64,000 nucleotides of DNA, taken from NCBI GenBank assembly GCA_012271065.1, contig JAAXHE010000037.1, positions 3,974 to 67,973 of the forward strand. Direction: 5' to 3'. The position numbers and the translations under genes were made by a program. This DNA is from Candidatus Latescibacterota bacterium (lineage in GTDB: Bacteria; Latescibacterota; UBA2968; GCA-2709665). Shown piece by piece: positions 9,793-19,288 of this stretch. A model generated the notes under the pieces. That model was not told the origin of the DNA. It saw only the letters and a program-made list of their open reading frames with translations, and searched no databases. The stretch's first letter is position 1. Each line of letters starts with the position of its first letter.

Positions 9793-10585
9793 TGGAATCC
9801 CGGGCCTCGGCGTTGCACCCCGAACAGGTCCGGGCGGCGCCCCGGATTCTCATGGCCTGTGAGATTTCAACCGACAGGATGCCTGAAGGCACGGCGATGA
9901 TGCTGTACCCCAGCAACATCACGATCGTCGCAAGCATCTGGCCGGGCGCGGTCTTGGGAGAAATATCGCCGTATCCAACGGTGGTAATCGTAACGATGGC
10001 CCAGTAGATGCTGCGGGGAATACTCGTAAACCCGTTTTCGGGTGTTTCAATCACGTACATCAATGAGCCAAGGATTACGACTGCCGTCATCACGGTTACC
10101 GCGAATATTGCAACTTTTCGATAACTGGACCGTATTGCCCGGACCATCATCCGGGCCGCGTCCAGGTACTGCACGAGTTTGAGTACGCGAAAGACGCGCA
10201 GGACACGTAGTATACGAATGACCACGAGATATTGACTGCCGGGCAGGAGCAGGCTGATATAGGTGGGAATGATGGCAAACAGGTCAACAATGCCGAAGAA
10301 GGACGTCGCGTATCGTAAAGGACGGGCGGAGCAGACGAGCCGCAAGAAATATTCGATTGTAAATATTAACGTAAAGAACCACTCAAGGACGTAGAGAAGG
10401 TCACCGTGGTTGTTCCGGACGGCGTCGACGCTGTCCAGCATCACGGTCAGGACACTCAGTATGATGGTGATAATGAGAACGAGGGCGAACCTGCGCCCCG
10501 CGGGCGTTTCCGATTCGAACATGATACGCCGGAGACGCAGACGCAATCCAGAAAACGGATGCGCGTCTTGTTTTACGTTTGCCAT
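9755..10585 (-). CDS. Voltage-gated potassium channel with C-terminal zinc ribbon
   Basis: This 276-residue protein has the six-helix Kv layout. The S4 voltage sensor RILRVLRVFRVLKL has Arg at every third position, and the pore selectivity filter TVGYGD lies near residue 201, between S5 and S6. After S6 (IVMLLGYSIIAVPSGIL) the cytoplasmic tail ends in a C-x2-C ... C-x2-C motif (CSGC and CQYC) typical of a small zinc ribbon. The chosen start is the ATG at 10585; a TTG two codons upstream is possible, and no clear ribosome site is visible. It should conduct K+ across the inner membrane. The zinc ribbon could serve as a regulatory or assembly element (inference). Confidence 0.92.
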   Translation of the reverse strand: MANVKQDAHPFSGLRLRLRRIMFESETPAGRRFALVLIITIILSVLTVMLDSVDAVRNNHGDLLYVLEWFFTLIFTIEYFLRLVCSARPLRYATSFFGIVDLFAIIPTYISLLLPGSQYLVVIRILRVLRVFRVLKLVQYLDAARMMVRAIRSSYRKVAIFAVTVMTAVVILGSLMYVIETPENGFTSIPRSIYWAIVTITTVGYGDISPKTAPGQMLATIVMLLGYSIIAVPSGILSVEISQAMRIRGAARTCSGCNAEARDSNANYCQYCGTEL

Positions 10586-10725
10586 AGGCAATTGACAATG
10601 AAGCGTTTATAACCTTTTGCCGGCGTTGTCCGTCCCACACCGCGGCTGAACGCCGCCCAACGGTCACGCACGGCTGTTCCGTGGTTTGCGCAATACCCGG
10701 CAGGGGACGTTATTCGCGCGCTTGG

Positions 10726-11516
10726 TCAGTAGCGGGTATCCACCAGCCATGCTTCTTTGGGATGAGATTTCCAGCGTTCTCTCAGTGCCGTCTCATTCGG
10801 GCTGAACTGTCCGCCGTACGCGACGCCGCCGTGTGAGATATTGACGCTCACGGCGACGCTGTCACCCGCCGGCACCCAGTGGGGCGTGAGCAACTGATTC
10901 CAGAGCAAATCACCCTTTTCCATCTTGTACGAAAGCATGTCGTCGGGATCGTGATCTGGCGGTCCGTTCGGCCCTCTGAGCGCCTCGCGGTTGTTGACGG
11001 CGTCGTACAGGGGTGCGTATTTGCAGGGATCCTTGAATGCATTGAAGTATTTTACACCCCAGATCTGCCAGGCCACGACGTGCGATGTATCCATGTGGTA
11101 TGAGGAACTGCAGTTCCTTCCGGAAATAAAAATAATGGGATAACAGCGTTGCCACGTAAAGCCGTTCGACGCCAGAAAGGTGCGCCACGGAATCATGACC
11201 TTGTTCTGAAATTCACGCAGAAACTGACCCTCTCCGTAGAAGTTCTGCAGGTGAAAGTGGGCCAGCGAAAAGGGACGGTCGATGACGTCGGCGATGGGAA
11301 GCGTTTTGAATTCCTCAGCCCTTTCTTTTTTTCTTCTTCCGAAAGTTCGCCGGGAATGTTGACTCGCGCCTGGCTGTCCTTTCGAAGGATGTCCACGATT
11401 TCTTCCGCGGAAGGAAACTCCATGTCGAAACGAAAGTACTCCGGGTCGATCAGAAAGTTCTGAAGGCCGTTCCAGCTTTTCTTGAGTTCGTCCTGGCTGT
11501 GGACAATGATCTGCAT
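10726..11516 (-). CDS. Cupin/JmjC-like 2-oxoglutarate-Fe(II) oxygenase, split by a -1 frameshift
   Basis: The gene is read in two frames. An ATG at 11516, with GGGAGG just upstream, opens frame one (MQIIVHSQDELKKSW...), which ends its sensible part in SEEEKKK. The rest, about 200 residues, lies one frame back. It holds HMDTSH (an H-x-D metal motif), then GDLLWNQLLTPHWVPAG with the distal His and SVNIS, the usual arrangement of cupin-8/JmjC-type oxygenases. The change falls at about 11320-11330 in a run of seven A, written A-AAA-AAG in the reading frame. That is either an indel or sequencing slip, or the classic -1 slippery heptamer. The substrate is unknown. It lies 29 bp after the HEAT-repeat gene. 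Confidence 0.7.
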
Positions 11517-11545
11517 GGTTCCTCCCAACGTTTCGGACGCCGGGC

Positions 11546-12088
11546 TCAATTCGAGCAGGCTTCGCAGACGAGACCGAAGCGCATCCGCCCGTCGTCAGGG
11601 ATTTCGATTTCAAAGTCGGACTTTACGGGTACCCCCGTTGAACCGCAGAAGTCGCATTTGCCGCGGTCGGGATAACGGTTCCTCGCATGCGCGGCCTGCG
11701 CGAATCCGGCCTGTCCTCCGCGGCTCTTCAGATAGGCGGCGGCCTGACGCCGTATCCCTTTGTCGGAATCGTGTTCGGCCGCGCGCTCGAAGATGACGTC
11801 CAGAGCGGGGTCGTCGGGTCTTCCGCCGTCTTCCAGCGTGTGCCATGCGGCCTTTCGTACACCCGGGTGGGGGTCTTCCAGCAGCTGGTAGAGCGCGGAC
11901 CAGACGTCCTCCCGGCGTCGGCGGACGTGACACGGACACAGTAGGTCCGCGGCGGCTCTTCGTTCTTCCGGGTCTTTGCTGCGGGAACGTTCTATAAGGC
12001 CCGCGATGGTCTCGCCGCTGACGCGCGCTTCACCGACTCTGAAAGCGCGTTTCTGATGTTTGTTGAGTCCGGATCTTCTCCGCCGCAC
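11546..12088 (-). CDS. HEAT-repeat protein with C-terminal zinc ribbon
   Basis: This 180-residue protein starts at a GTG (12088) with GGAGG five bases upstream; the longer open frame to 12268 lacks such a site. Paired helices typical of HEAT repeats fill residues 30-140 (SKDPEERRAAADLL, DPHPGVRKAAWHTLED, DSDKGIRRQAAAYL). The tail carries CDFC and CEAC, a probable four-Cys zinc site. HEAT arrays bind proteins, so an adaptor role is likely. It is immediately upstream of the cupin/JmjC-like gene and probably cotranscribed, so it may act on that enzyme or its target (inference). Confidence 0.78.
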   Translation of the reverse strand: MRRRRSGLNKHQKRAFRVGEARVSGETIAGLIERSRSKDPEERRAAADLLCPCHVRRRREDVWSALYQLLEDPHPGVRKAAWHTLEDGGRPDDPALDVIFERAAEHDSDKGIRRQAAAYLKSRGGQAGFAQAAHARNRYPDRGKCDFCGSTGVPVKSDFEIEIPDDGRMRFGLVCEACSN

Positions 12089-12402
12089 GGATCCTCCAGG
12101 GCAGGTTTGTGGCGTCGAATCCAACATTCTGCCGTACCGGCCGACGGTTACGCCGGGTATGCGGGATCGACGGCTTCGGAGTCTACAATATAACATGCGG
12201 CGGTTCAATTTCAAAATTCTAGTGGTCTGATCAATGCAGGAGTTATATATATCCGGACAATCCGTCAAAACCTGAGCATGGGCCTGGTTGCCAGGGGCGC
12301 GGTCGGCCGTATCGCCATCCAGTGTCGCGTCGCGAACCGGGCCGTCCGGAACCCGTCAGCCACGGCAGAGCGGGCTGTTGCCGACAATCCACAGAAGGGA
12401 GC
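12089..12402. promoter_or_regulatory. Divergent intergenic region with a minus-strand promoter candidate
   Basis: This 314-bp gap separates the divergent HEAT-repeat and amidohydrolase genes. On the minus strand a TTGAAA (12214-12209) and TATATT (12192-12187) are 16 bp apart, a reasonable sigma70-type promoter for the HEAT/cupin pair. The centre (about 12180-12255) is A+T-rich compared with its surroundings. A plus-strand promoter for the amidohydrolase must lie here too, but I cannot pick it with confidence. Confidence 0.45.
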
Positions 12403-13677
12403 ATGAGTTCAATGAAGAGATTAGCGGAGGATGTTCGGTTGGATCTGCTGTTGAAGGCCGGTCGCGTCATCGATCCTGCCAATGACGTCGAAGGCATTCG
12501 TGACGTCGGTATCCGAGACGGCAGGGTCGCCGAGGTTTCGGAAGAAATCGCCGGAGAACGGGCGGAGCACGTCATCGACTTATCGGGCCTGCTGGTCACG
12601 CCGGGGCTGGTGGACGTTCACGTGCATGCGTACGACAGCCGGCTGGATCCGGGGTCCGGGAAATTCACCGCCAGCCTGGACGCGGATGCGCATTTTCTCA
12701 GCGACGGGGTGACGACCTGCGTGGATACCGGGACGGCAGGATGTGAGGAAATCTCGCATTTCAGACAGACCGTGATGGAGAAGAAGATCTGCCGGATATT
12801 GGCGTTTGTCAACATCTCGGCGCCGGGAATGGGAAATTCGGAGCAGGATATCCGCACGTTCGACGCCGCAGGCGCCGCCACGGCCGCGACGGACAACAGG
12901 GATGTGGTCGTCGGCATCAAGACGGCCCACTACTGGTCGCGAGGGCCGTTTGACGCCGACCATCCTCCGTGGGCATCCGTCGATGCGGCGGTGGCGGCCG
13001 GCGACCTGTGCGGGATGCCGGTGATGGTCGACTTCTGGCCCCGGCCGCCGGAGCGGTCCTACCCGGAGCTGATTCTACGGAAGCTGCGTAAGGGCGACAT
13101 CCACACCCACGTCTTCGCCCGGCAGTTTCCCGTCGTCGACGCGGAAGGAAGGGTGCGGGACTACATGTTTAAGGCCAGAGAACGTGGTGTCTGGTTCGAT
13201 CTGGGACACGGCGCGGCAAGTTTCTGGTACCGCAACGGCGTGCGCGCCATCGCGGACGGGTTTCCGCCGGACTCGATCAGCACGGACCTGCACACCGGAA
13301 ACATCCGCGGGTCCGTGGTCAGCATGACCGACACGATGTCCAAGTGCCTTCTGATGGGAATGCCCTTGCGGGAGGTCGTCTACAGGTCGACGGAGGCGCC
13401 GGCACAGGCGATTCGACGGCCTGACCTGGGCACGCTGGGTGTCGGCGCCGAGGCCGACGTCGCGGTGTTCGCCCACCTCAGGGGTGCGTTTTCCTTCCGG
13501 GACTGCGGCTGGGGGCGGATGGACGGAAGCGAGCGCCTGGCGTGCAAACTGACGATCCGCAAGGGTGAAGTGGTATGGGACAGCGACGCCAGGACCGTCG
13601 CGTCGTGGCGCGACCTGCCGGATGACTACTGGGAGACGACATTGACGCCCGTACCGATTCGGCGACACTGGCGTTAA
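12403..13677 (+). CDS. Amidohydrolase/deacetylase family metallohydrolase
   Basis: This 424-residue protein belongs to the amidohydrolase superfamily. An N-terminal beta-sandwich strand (LLLKAGRVIDPANDVEGIRD) leads into the barrel with the metal motif VDVHVHAY (H-x-H), followed by later barrel motifs FDLGHG and STDLH with His/Asp ligands, and a C-terminal strand that completes the sandwich. The family (dihydroorotase-like 'deacetylase') hydrolyses amide or ester bonds of small molecules; the exact substrate is unknown. The ATG at 12403 follows AAGGGAG. It converges on a sugar-acid dehydratase-like gene 53 bp away, which hints at sugar-derivative catabolism (inference). Confidence 0.88.
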   Translation: MSSMKRLAEDVRLDLLLKAGRVIDPANDVEGIRDVGIRDGRVAEVSEEIAGERAEHVIDLSGLLVTPGLVDVHVHAYDSRLDPGSGKFTASLDADAHFLSDGVTTCVDTGTAGCEEISHFRQTVMEKKICRILAFVNISAPGMGNSEQDIRTFDAAGAATAATDNRDVVVGIKTAHYWSRGPFDADHPPWASVDAAVAAGDLCGMPVMVDFWPRPPERSYPELILRKLRKGDIHTHVFARQFPVVDAEGRVRDYMFKARERGVWFDLGHGAASFWYRNGVRAIADGFPPDSISTDLHTGNIRGSVVSMTDTMSKCLLMGMPLREVVYRSTEAPAQAIRRPDLGTLGVGAEADVAVFAHLRGAFSFRDCGWGRMDGSERLACKLTIRKGEVVWDSDARTVASWRDLPDDYWETTLTPVPIRRHWR

Positions 13678-13730
13678 ATGGATGGGTTCGCGGAAATCGC
13701 CCACGCGGTTGCCGACGAGACCGGCGTCGA

Positions 13731-14873
13731 CTACCAGTCGGCCACGCTCCCGTCGGACTCGTAGGTGGTTTCGCCGCCGAGTTCCTCCGTGTACGCGCAT
13801 CTTTTCCGGACTTCGCGCTCATCGGGCTCAATGCCCAGTCCGGGTTCGACGGGCAGCAGAATGTGTCCGTTCTCTACCCGCCAGGGGTTCTTCAACAGTC
13901 CTTCTCCGAGGCACGAGTCGACCTGCTCCTGAATCAGAAAATTGGGCGCGGCGGCGTCGACGTGCAGGCATGACGTGAAAGCGACGGGTCCGATGGCGCA
14001 ATGGGGCATGATGTGCATATAGTAGACTTCGGCCATGTTTGCGATCCTGAGGGTTTCGGAAATGCCTCCGGCGTGCGAAACGTCCGGCTGGATATAAGCC
14101 GCCGCCTGGTTCTCGAAGATCCTCCGGAATTCCCATCTGCTGAGCAGCCGTTCTCCGGTGGCGATGGGAAAGGGGACCCGGTCGGAGACGCGCTTCAGAG
14201 CATCCACGTTCTCCTGCGGAACGGGTTCTTCCACGAACATCGGGCGCATGCCCTTGAGCTCGTGGCAGATTTCAATCGCCAGCGCGGGCGTCATTTTACC
14301 GTGGAAGTCGAAACAGAGCTCCACGTCGGGCCCGACCCACTCCCGCATCAGGTACGCCCGGCGCACGAACTCATCGATGACGGCCGGGGGTTCATGCGCC
14401 CGCCACGTTCCTCCGGGCCCGGATTTGAATGCCTTGTAGCCTCCGGCTTTCCGGAGCATGTCCAGGCGTTGTCTTGAAGCGGCCTGTTCCTCTTCCGAAA
14501 GTCCGTGAATTCCCCAGTGCGCGTAGACCCGAATCCGGTCCCGGACCGGACCGCCAAGCAGCCGGTACACCGGTGCACCGTGGAATTTGCCCGCGATGTC
14601 CCAGAGCGCCTGGTCGACGCCCGACAGGGCGGTCATGAGGACGGCGCCTCCCCGATAGAACGCGGAACGGTAGATATGCTGCCAGTGGTGCTGGATTCGG
14701 AGGGGGTCTTTGCCGCAAAGATAGGCTGCCAGTTCCTCGATGGCGGCCGCGGTGCTTCCCGGCCTGCCTTCCAGTGTGGTTTCGCCCCAGCCCACGAAGC
14801 CGTTATCGGTTGTGATTTTCAGAAGGCGGGTGCGCCTCTGCGGGAAAAACTGTTCGATGCGATCGATCTTCAT
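13731..14873 (-). CDS. Galactonate-dehydratase-like enolase-superfamily enzyme
   Basis: This 380-residue protein has the mandelate racemase/enolase fold. The N-terminal capping domain contains GWGETTLEG. The barrel carries the metal ligands in CFDFHGKM (Asp), FVEEPVP (Glu) and TGERL (Glu), plus the catalytic His of the D-x-H motif and a second His in MPHCAIGPV. This set resembles D-galactonate dehydratase (DgoD), which removes water from a sugar acid to give a 2-keto-3-deoxy acid. I leave the gene unnamed because many related dehydratases share these residues. The ATG at 14873 is preceded by AAGGAAG; a longer open frame upstream overlaps the next gene and lacks homology-like sequence. Confidence 0.87.
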   Translation of the reverse strand: MKIDRIEQFFPQRRTRLLKITTDNGFVGWGETTLEGRPGSTAAAIEELAAYLCGKDPLRIQHHWQHIYRSAFYRGGAVLMTALSGVDQALWDIAGKFHGAPVYRLLGGPVRDRIRVYAHWGIHGLSEEEQAASRQRLDMLRKAGGYKAFKSGPGGTWRAHEPPAVIDEFVRRAYLMREWVGPDVELCFDFHGKMTPALAIEICHELKGMRPMFVEEPVPQENVDALKRVSDRVPFPIATGERLLSRWEFRRIFENQAAAYIQPDVSHAGGISETLRIANMAEVYYMHIMPHCAIGPVAFTSCLHVDAAAPNFLIQEQVDSCLGEGLLKNPWRVENGHILLPVEPGLGIEPDEREVRKRCAYTEELGGETTYESDGSVADW

Positions 14874-14922
14874 CTGTCTTCCTTTATGTGGGGAACACTC
14901 CCTGGATTTTGCGTCCATCCGA

Positions 14923-15603
14923 TCAGACAGGGCAGTCCAGGGTTGAGAGGCAGGCCCGCGTGTGGGGAATGGGATCCGCGTGCCCCGACCGGAGATGCGC
15001 GCACGTGTCTTCGACGAGATGGTCCAGCTGCTCCGGGGTATCCACGTCGTACCAGGACGGCAGGATGCCGGCGGTGAGACGAAGGGCCCGGGCCCGTTCA
15101 AGCGTTTGAGCGAACACGTGTTCCGTGCTCCAGGCGATGTTACGAAAGATTCCCCTGATCGGCGTTGAAAGGCCAACCAGATAATACCCGCCGTCCACAG
15201 TGGGACCGAGCACGATCTCGTTTTCTGCCAGGAGGTCGAATGCGCGATCGATTCGGCGGGGCGGCAGTGAAGGCACGTCGGTTCCCACGATCACGACGCG
15301 ACCGGCGCCAAGGTCGAAACAGTGGCAAGCAGCCCGGTACATACGTTCGCCAAGGTCGGCGGAGACCTGCGGGAAAAGGACCCAGCCAGGTCCGGCCAGA
15401 TCGGATAGTTCGGCTTCGGACCCGGGCGGGTCGCAGGCCACGAAGCGCCGGTCAACGGTGGCATTTCTTGCGGAGTTCACGGTGTCCAGGATGAACGCGC
15501 GGTAGATTGCCGCGGCCTGGGTCGGTGTGTACCGGGGATGAAGGCGGGTCTTGACCGCGCCGGGTACGGGGCTCTTGGCAAAGATAACAAGAGAGGTGGT
15601 CAC
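14923..15603 (-). CDS. TIGR04282/DUF2064-type glycosyltransferase
   Basis: This 226-residue protein has a nucleotide-diphospho-sugar transferase fold. The N-terminal VIFAKSPVPGAVKTRL is the hallmark of the TIGR04282 family. VVIVGTDVPSLPP and VLGPTVDGGYYLVGL give the metal and nucleotide site and the conserved DGGYYL loop. Members have been annotated in arsenosugar and other secondary glycan pathways, but function outside those clusters is not established. The start is a GTG at 15603 with a weak ribosome site. It lies about 80 bp downstream of gatB and 49 bp upstream of the dehydratase-like gene, all on the minus strand. Confidence 0.88.
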   Translation of the reverse strand: MTTSLVIFAKSPVPGAVKTRLHPRYTPTQAAAIYRAFILDTVNSARNATVDRRFVACDPPGSEAELSDLAGPGWVLFPQVSADLGERMYRAACHCFDLGAGRVVIVGTDVPSLPPRRIDRAFDLLAENEIVLGPTVDGGYYLVGLSTPIRGIFRNIAWSTEHVFAQTLERARALRLTAGILPSWYDVDTPEQLDHLVEDTCAHLRSGHADPIPHTRACLSTLDCPV

Positions 15604-15681
15604 GGCTGCGGGGTCTGATCGGATTGTCGGGCGTCATGGAAACGCGGCTCACGGCCGGCGCCGCATTGAACGCAGGCGGAT

Positions 15682-17148
15682 TCAGGCATGGGCGGTCCCA
15701 TCCTCCAGCTTCTGTCGCAACAGCTGGTTGGCCACTTTGGGATTCGCCTGGCCTCTCGTGGCCTTCATGATCTGTCCCATGAAGAAACCCAGCAGCTTTC
15801 TGTCTCCTCTTCTGTATCTGTCGACGACGTCGGTGTGTTCCGCTATCACCTTGTCGACAAGTCCCTCGATATGAGACGCGTCACTGATCTGCGCGAGTCC
15901 CTGCCGTTCGACGACCGCTTCGGGCGACTCGCCGGTTTCAGCCATCTTTGCGAAAACGTCCCTTGCGATGTTCGCACTGATGGTGCCGGCCCCGATCATT
16001 TCGAGCAGTGCGGCGAGGCCTTGCGGGGTGGCCTTGAGTTCCGCTATGTCGATCTTGCGCTCGTTGAGCGTGCGGAGGACGTCGCCCTGCACCCAATTTG
16101 CGGTGGCTGCAGGCTCGGCGCCGGCGGATACGGCTGCTTCATAATAGTCGGCCACTTTCCGGTCCGCGATCAGGGTGTCGATCTGGTCCGCCCGCAGGCC
16201 ATGCGCAGATGCGAAACGGGCGCGTCTTGCGTGGGGCAATTCGGGTACGGAGGCGCGCACCCGGGCTACCCACACCGGGTCGACGACGACCGGAACCAGG
16301 TCCGGCTCGGGGAAATAGCGGTAGTCATCGGAAGACTCCTTGCCACGCATCGGGCGCAGACGGCTGCGGTCCGGATCGAACAACAGCGTCTGCTGGATGA
16401 TTTCGCCCCCTGTTTCGGACGAGTCGATCTGCCGCATGATTTCGAGTTCGAGGGCCCGCCGGCAGTTGCGTATCGAGTTCATGTTCTTGATCTCGACCTT
16501 GGTGCCGAGTCCGCTCGCGCCGACCGGCCGGATCGACACGTTGGCGTCGATGCGGATGTGGCCTTTTTCCATGTCCCCTTCCGAGACCCCTGTATAGGTC
16601 AGTAGTTGGCGCAGCCGGGACATGAAGTGGTAAGCTTCGTCCGGCGAAGCGATGTCGGGCTCGGTGACGAGTTCGATCAGGGGTACCCCGCAGCGGTTGA
16701 CGTCCACCATGGATTCGCCGGCGGGCACAAAAGCCTCGTCGTGGATGCTCTTGCCCGCGTCTTCCTCCATGTGGATCCGAATGAGGCGCACGGTCTTGGC
16801 GCCGTTACCGGAGGGGATGTCGATACCTCCTCCGGTGGCCAGGGGCATTTCTTCGTTGGACTGAAACTGGGAAATCTGATACCCCTTTGGCAGATCGGGG
16901 TAGAAGTAGTTCTTTCTCAGGAAGCGGCTTCGTTCCTGGACGGTGCAGCCAACCGCCAGGGCAATGCGTATGGCGTGCTCTACCGCCTCCCGGTTGAGCA
17001 CGGGGAGGGCGCCGGGCAAGCCCAGGCAGACCGGACAGGTGCGCGAATTGGCTTCGTCTCCGAAAGATACGCTGCAGCCGCAGAATATCTTGGTACGCGT
17101 GGCGAGCTGGACGTGGACCTCCAGACCGATGACGGGCTCGTATTTCAT
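15682..17148 (-). CDS. gatB: Aspartyl/glutamyl-tRNA amidotransferase subunit B
   Basis: This 488-residue protein is full length for GatB. It starts [13 protein letters not shown] and has the zinc-site cysteines (FCGC ... CPVCLGLPG), the kinase-like core ([15 protein letters not shown]) and the C-terminal YqeY-like helical tail ([11 protein letters not shown]). It activates mischarged Glu-tRNA(Gln) or Asp-tRNA(Asn) with ATP so that GatA-derived ammonia can amidate it. The ATG overlaps the gatA stop in the four bases ATGA at 17148-17145, so translation is coupled. AGGAG lies eight bases upstream. The start is well supported. Confidence 0.97.
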   Translation of the reverse strand: MKYEPVIGLEVHVQLATRTKIFCGCSVSFGDEANSRTCPVCLGLPGALPVLNREAVEHAIRIALAVGCTVQERSRFLRKNYFYPDLPKGYQISQFQSNEEMPLATGGGIDIPSGNGAKTVRLIRIHMEEDAGKSIHDEAFVPAGESMVDVNRCGVPLIELVTEPDIASPDEAYHFMSRLRQLLTYTGVSEGDMEKGHIRIDANVSIRPVGASGLGTKVEIKNMNSIRNCRRALELEIMRQIDSSETGGEIIQQTLLFDPDRSRLRPMRGKESSDDYRYFPEPDLVPVVVDPVWVARVRASVPELPHARRARFASAHGLRADQIDTLIADRKVADYYEAAVSAGAEPAATANWVQGDVLRTLNERKIDIAELKATPQGLAALLEMIGAGTISANIARDVFAKMAETGESPEAVVERQGLAQISDASHIEGLVDKVIAEHTDVVDRYRRGDRKLLGFFMGQIMKATRGQANPKVANQLLRQKLEDGTAHA

Positions 17149-18608
17149 CGGGTCAACTCCTGTTCGACCACGTAAGCGGCTCTGAGCAGGCGGTCTTCCT
17201 TGAAGGCTGGCCCGAGCAGTTGCAGTCCGATGGGCAGGCCTTCCGCTGAAACGCCGCATGGGACGGAGACGCCAGGGATGCCGGCCAGGTTAACCGAGAC
17301 CGTGTAGATGTCGGAGAGGTACATCTGGAGCGGATCTCTAATCTTTTCGCCGATGCGGAAGGCGGGTGTCGGCGACACCGGCGCGGCGAGAAGGTCACAG
17401 GACTCGAAAGCCCCTTCGAAATCGCGCTTGATGAGTGTACGTACCTTCTGGGCTTTCAGGTAATAAGCATCGTAATAGCCGGCGCTGAGGGCGTAGGTGC
17501 CGAGCATGATGCGGCGCTTGACCTCCTCTCCGAACCCGGTGCTGCGTGTCCGGCAGTACATGTCGATCAGATCGTCGCCTTCAGTTCGACTTCCGTACTT
17601 GATTCCGTCGTACCGTGAGAGATTCGAGGATGCCTCCCCGGTGGCGATGATGTAGTAGGCGGCTACCGAGTAGGCCGGATGGCAGGCTACGGGGAGGTCG
17701 ACCTCGCGGATTTCCGCCCCGGCTTCTCCCAGGACGCCAACGCCTTCGTTAATCGCCGCTCTCACTTCGTTGTCCAGGCCTTGCCCGAAATATCCCGCCG
17801 GAAGCCCGATGGTCAGACCGGCGACGCCCGTTTCAAGGCCCGCCGTGTAGTCCGGTACGGGTAAATCCACGGACGTGGAATCTCGCGGGTCGTGTCCGGC
17901 GATGACGTTCAGCAGGAGGGCGGCATCCCTTACGTTTCGGGCCACGGGACCGATCTGGTCCAGCGACGACGCGTAGGCGACGAGGCCGTAACGGGAAACG
18001 CGACCGTAGGTGGGCTTAAGGCCGACAGCGCCGCAGAACGAGGCGGGCAGACGAATCGACCCGCCCGTGTCGGTGCCCAGGGCGAGCACGGTCTGATTTG
18101 CGGCCACGCTGGCGGCGCTGGCGCCGCTGGAACCGCCAGGAACGCGCGTCGGGTCGTGGGGATTGCGCACGGGCCCGTACGCCGAGTTTTCGTTGGAGGA
18201 ACCCATGGCAAACTCGTCCATGTTGAGTTTGCCAATGATAACCGCATCTGCCTCGCGAAGGCGCGCGACGGCGGTCGCGTCGTAGGGCGGAATGAAGTTC
18301 GCGAGGATGCGGGAGCCGGCGGTGGTGAGAAGACCGCGGGTGCAGAGCAGGTCTTTGAGGGCAACCGGGATACCCGCCAACGGACCCACGGGGTCTCCGG
18401 CCGATACTCTGGCGTCTATCGCCTCGGCTTTGCGGATTGCTTCGGTTTCGTTCAGGGTGATGTAGGTGTTGAGCGCGGGGTTCGTCGTTCGTATGCAATG
18501 AAAAACGGCCTCGACAAGCTGTCTGGACGTGATCTTGCCCGACAGAATCGACGCCGTCAGTTCGTGGGCGGGCCGTTCGTTCAGTGGCTTCCCGGAAACT
18601 GCCACCAT
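17145..18608 (-). CDS. gatA: Aspartyl/glutamyl-tRNA amidotransferase subunit A
   Basis: This 487-residue amidase-signature enzyme releases ammonia from glutamine for tRNA transamidation. GIPVALKDL holds the catalytic Lys85, [12 protein letters not shown] the cis-Ser, and [12 protein letters not shown] the nucleophile Ser184. The start ATG is preceded by GGGAGGA. It is followed with a 4-bp overlap by gatB, and tatA lies 9 bp upstream. The third subunit, gatC, which often precedes gatA, is not found in this stretch and must be elsewhere in the genome or very divergent. Confidence 0.97.
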   Translation of the reverse strand: MVAVSGKPLNERPAHELTASILSGKITSRQLVEAVFHCIRTTNPALNTYITLNETEAIRKAEAIDARVSAGDPVGPLAGIPVALKDLLCTRGLLTTAGSRILANFIPPYDATAVARLREADAVIIGKLNMDEFAMGSSNENSAYGPVRNPHDPTRVPGGSSGASAASVAANQTVLALGTDTGGSIRLPASFCGAVGLKPTYGRVSRYGLVAYASSLDQIGPVARNVRDAALLLNVIAGHDPRDSTSVDLPVPDYTAGLETGVAGLTIGLPAGYFGQGLDNEVRAAINEGVGVLGEAGAEIREVDLPVACHPAYSVAAYYIIATGEASSNLSRYDGIKYGSRTEGDDLIDMYCRTRSTGFGEEVKRRIMLGTYALSAGYYDAYYLKAQKVRTLIKRDFEGAFESCDLLAAPVSPTPAFRIGEKIRDPLQMYLSDIYTVSVNLAGIPGVSVPCGVSAEGLPIGLQLLGPAFKEDRLLRAAYVVEQELTR

Positions 18609-18617
18609 TCCTCCCGG

Positions 18618-18842
18618 CTACTGTTTCGCGGTTTTTTCCGAATCCGGTGTTTTGTCGTCGGATTTGGAAGGGGGATCGACCCCTGTTTCGATTTCATCCT
18701 GAATGTCCCTGAGGCCTCTCTTGAATTCCGTTACGCCTTTGCCCACGCTCTTGGCGATATCGGGAATGCGTTTGGCCCCGAAGAGCAGTAGAATCACCAG
18801 GAAGATCAGGAGGATTTCCCACGTTCCGATTCCACCCAGCAT
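18618..18842 (-). CDS. tatA: Twin-arginine translocase subunit TatA
   Basis: This 74-residue protein has one short N-terminal membrane helix (about residues 7-22: EILLIFLVILLLFGAKRIP), the FGxxxxP hinge (FGAKRIP), an amphipathic helix (IAKSVGKGVTEFKRGLRDI) and a charged tail. This is the typical TatA/TatE plan. TatA oligomers form the pore-like element that exports folded Tat substrates through the inner membrane. The ATG at 18842 follows GAGG; a GTG four codons upstream is an alternative. No tatC or tatB is in the window. Confidence 0.93.
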   Translation of the reverse strand: MLGGIGTWEILLIFLVILLLFGAKRIPDIAKSVGKGVTEFKRGLRDIQDEIETGVDPPSKSDDKTPDSEKTAKQ

Positions 18843-18974
18843 GAATTGCCTCACATTTGAAAAGAACCGCCGTCCGATGGTCCCGTTGGCTCCAGCGATG
18901 GTACTCTGGATGCCGGAGTTCGCAGCGACCGCTTCACGCAGCGGCGCGGACCGTCAGACCGGCGCCAAATCAGG

Positions 18975-19256
18975 TCAGTAGGAATACTTGACGTAATAAT
19001 ACGCCGCTCCGATGCCGATCAGGCTCAGTACGTTGAAGTCCAACGAAAAGCCCAGAGTGAGCGTCATGACCATCAGGTTCAGGCGCATCGGGTAGAATTC
19101 GTAGGCAACCAGAGGATCCACAAGCACCCTGGACACCATGTTGTCTTCCAGGCCGAGGCTGCCGAAGATCACGTTCAATACCGCTCCGAAAACCCGGCTG
19201 GCAAGAATGCCAACGAAGATTGCAACAATCAGGTGACCGACGCTCTTGTTCTTCAT
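18975..19256 (-). CDS. DUF4321-type small membrane protein
   Basis: This 93-residue protein has an N-terminal hydrophobic helix (HLIVAIFVGILASRVFGAVL) and a C-terminal one (LDFNVLSLIGIGAAYYYV). The central stretch with LMVMTLTLGFSLDFN resembles the small DUF4321 family, as I remember it. Function is unknown. The ATG at 19256 is chosen because coding-like sequence begins there, preceded by GGAGCGGAAG; upstream codons in frame overlap pssA. It sits between pssA and tatA on the minus strand, in what looks like one envelope-related transcript. Confidence 0.75.
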   Translation of the reverse strand: MKNKSVGHLIVAIFVGILASRVFGAVLNVIFGSLGLEDNMVSRVLVDPLVAYEFYPMRLNLMVMTLTLGFSLDFNVLSLIGIGAAYYYVKYSY

Positions 19257-19288
19257 CGACTTCCGCTCCACTCCCGTTCCAACACGAC

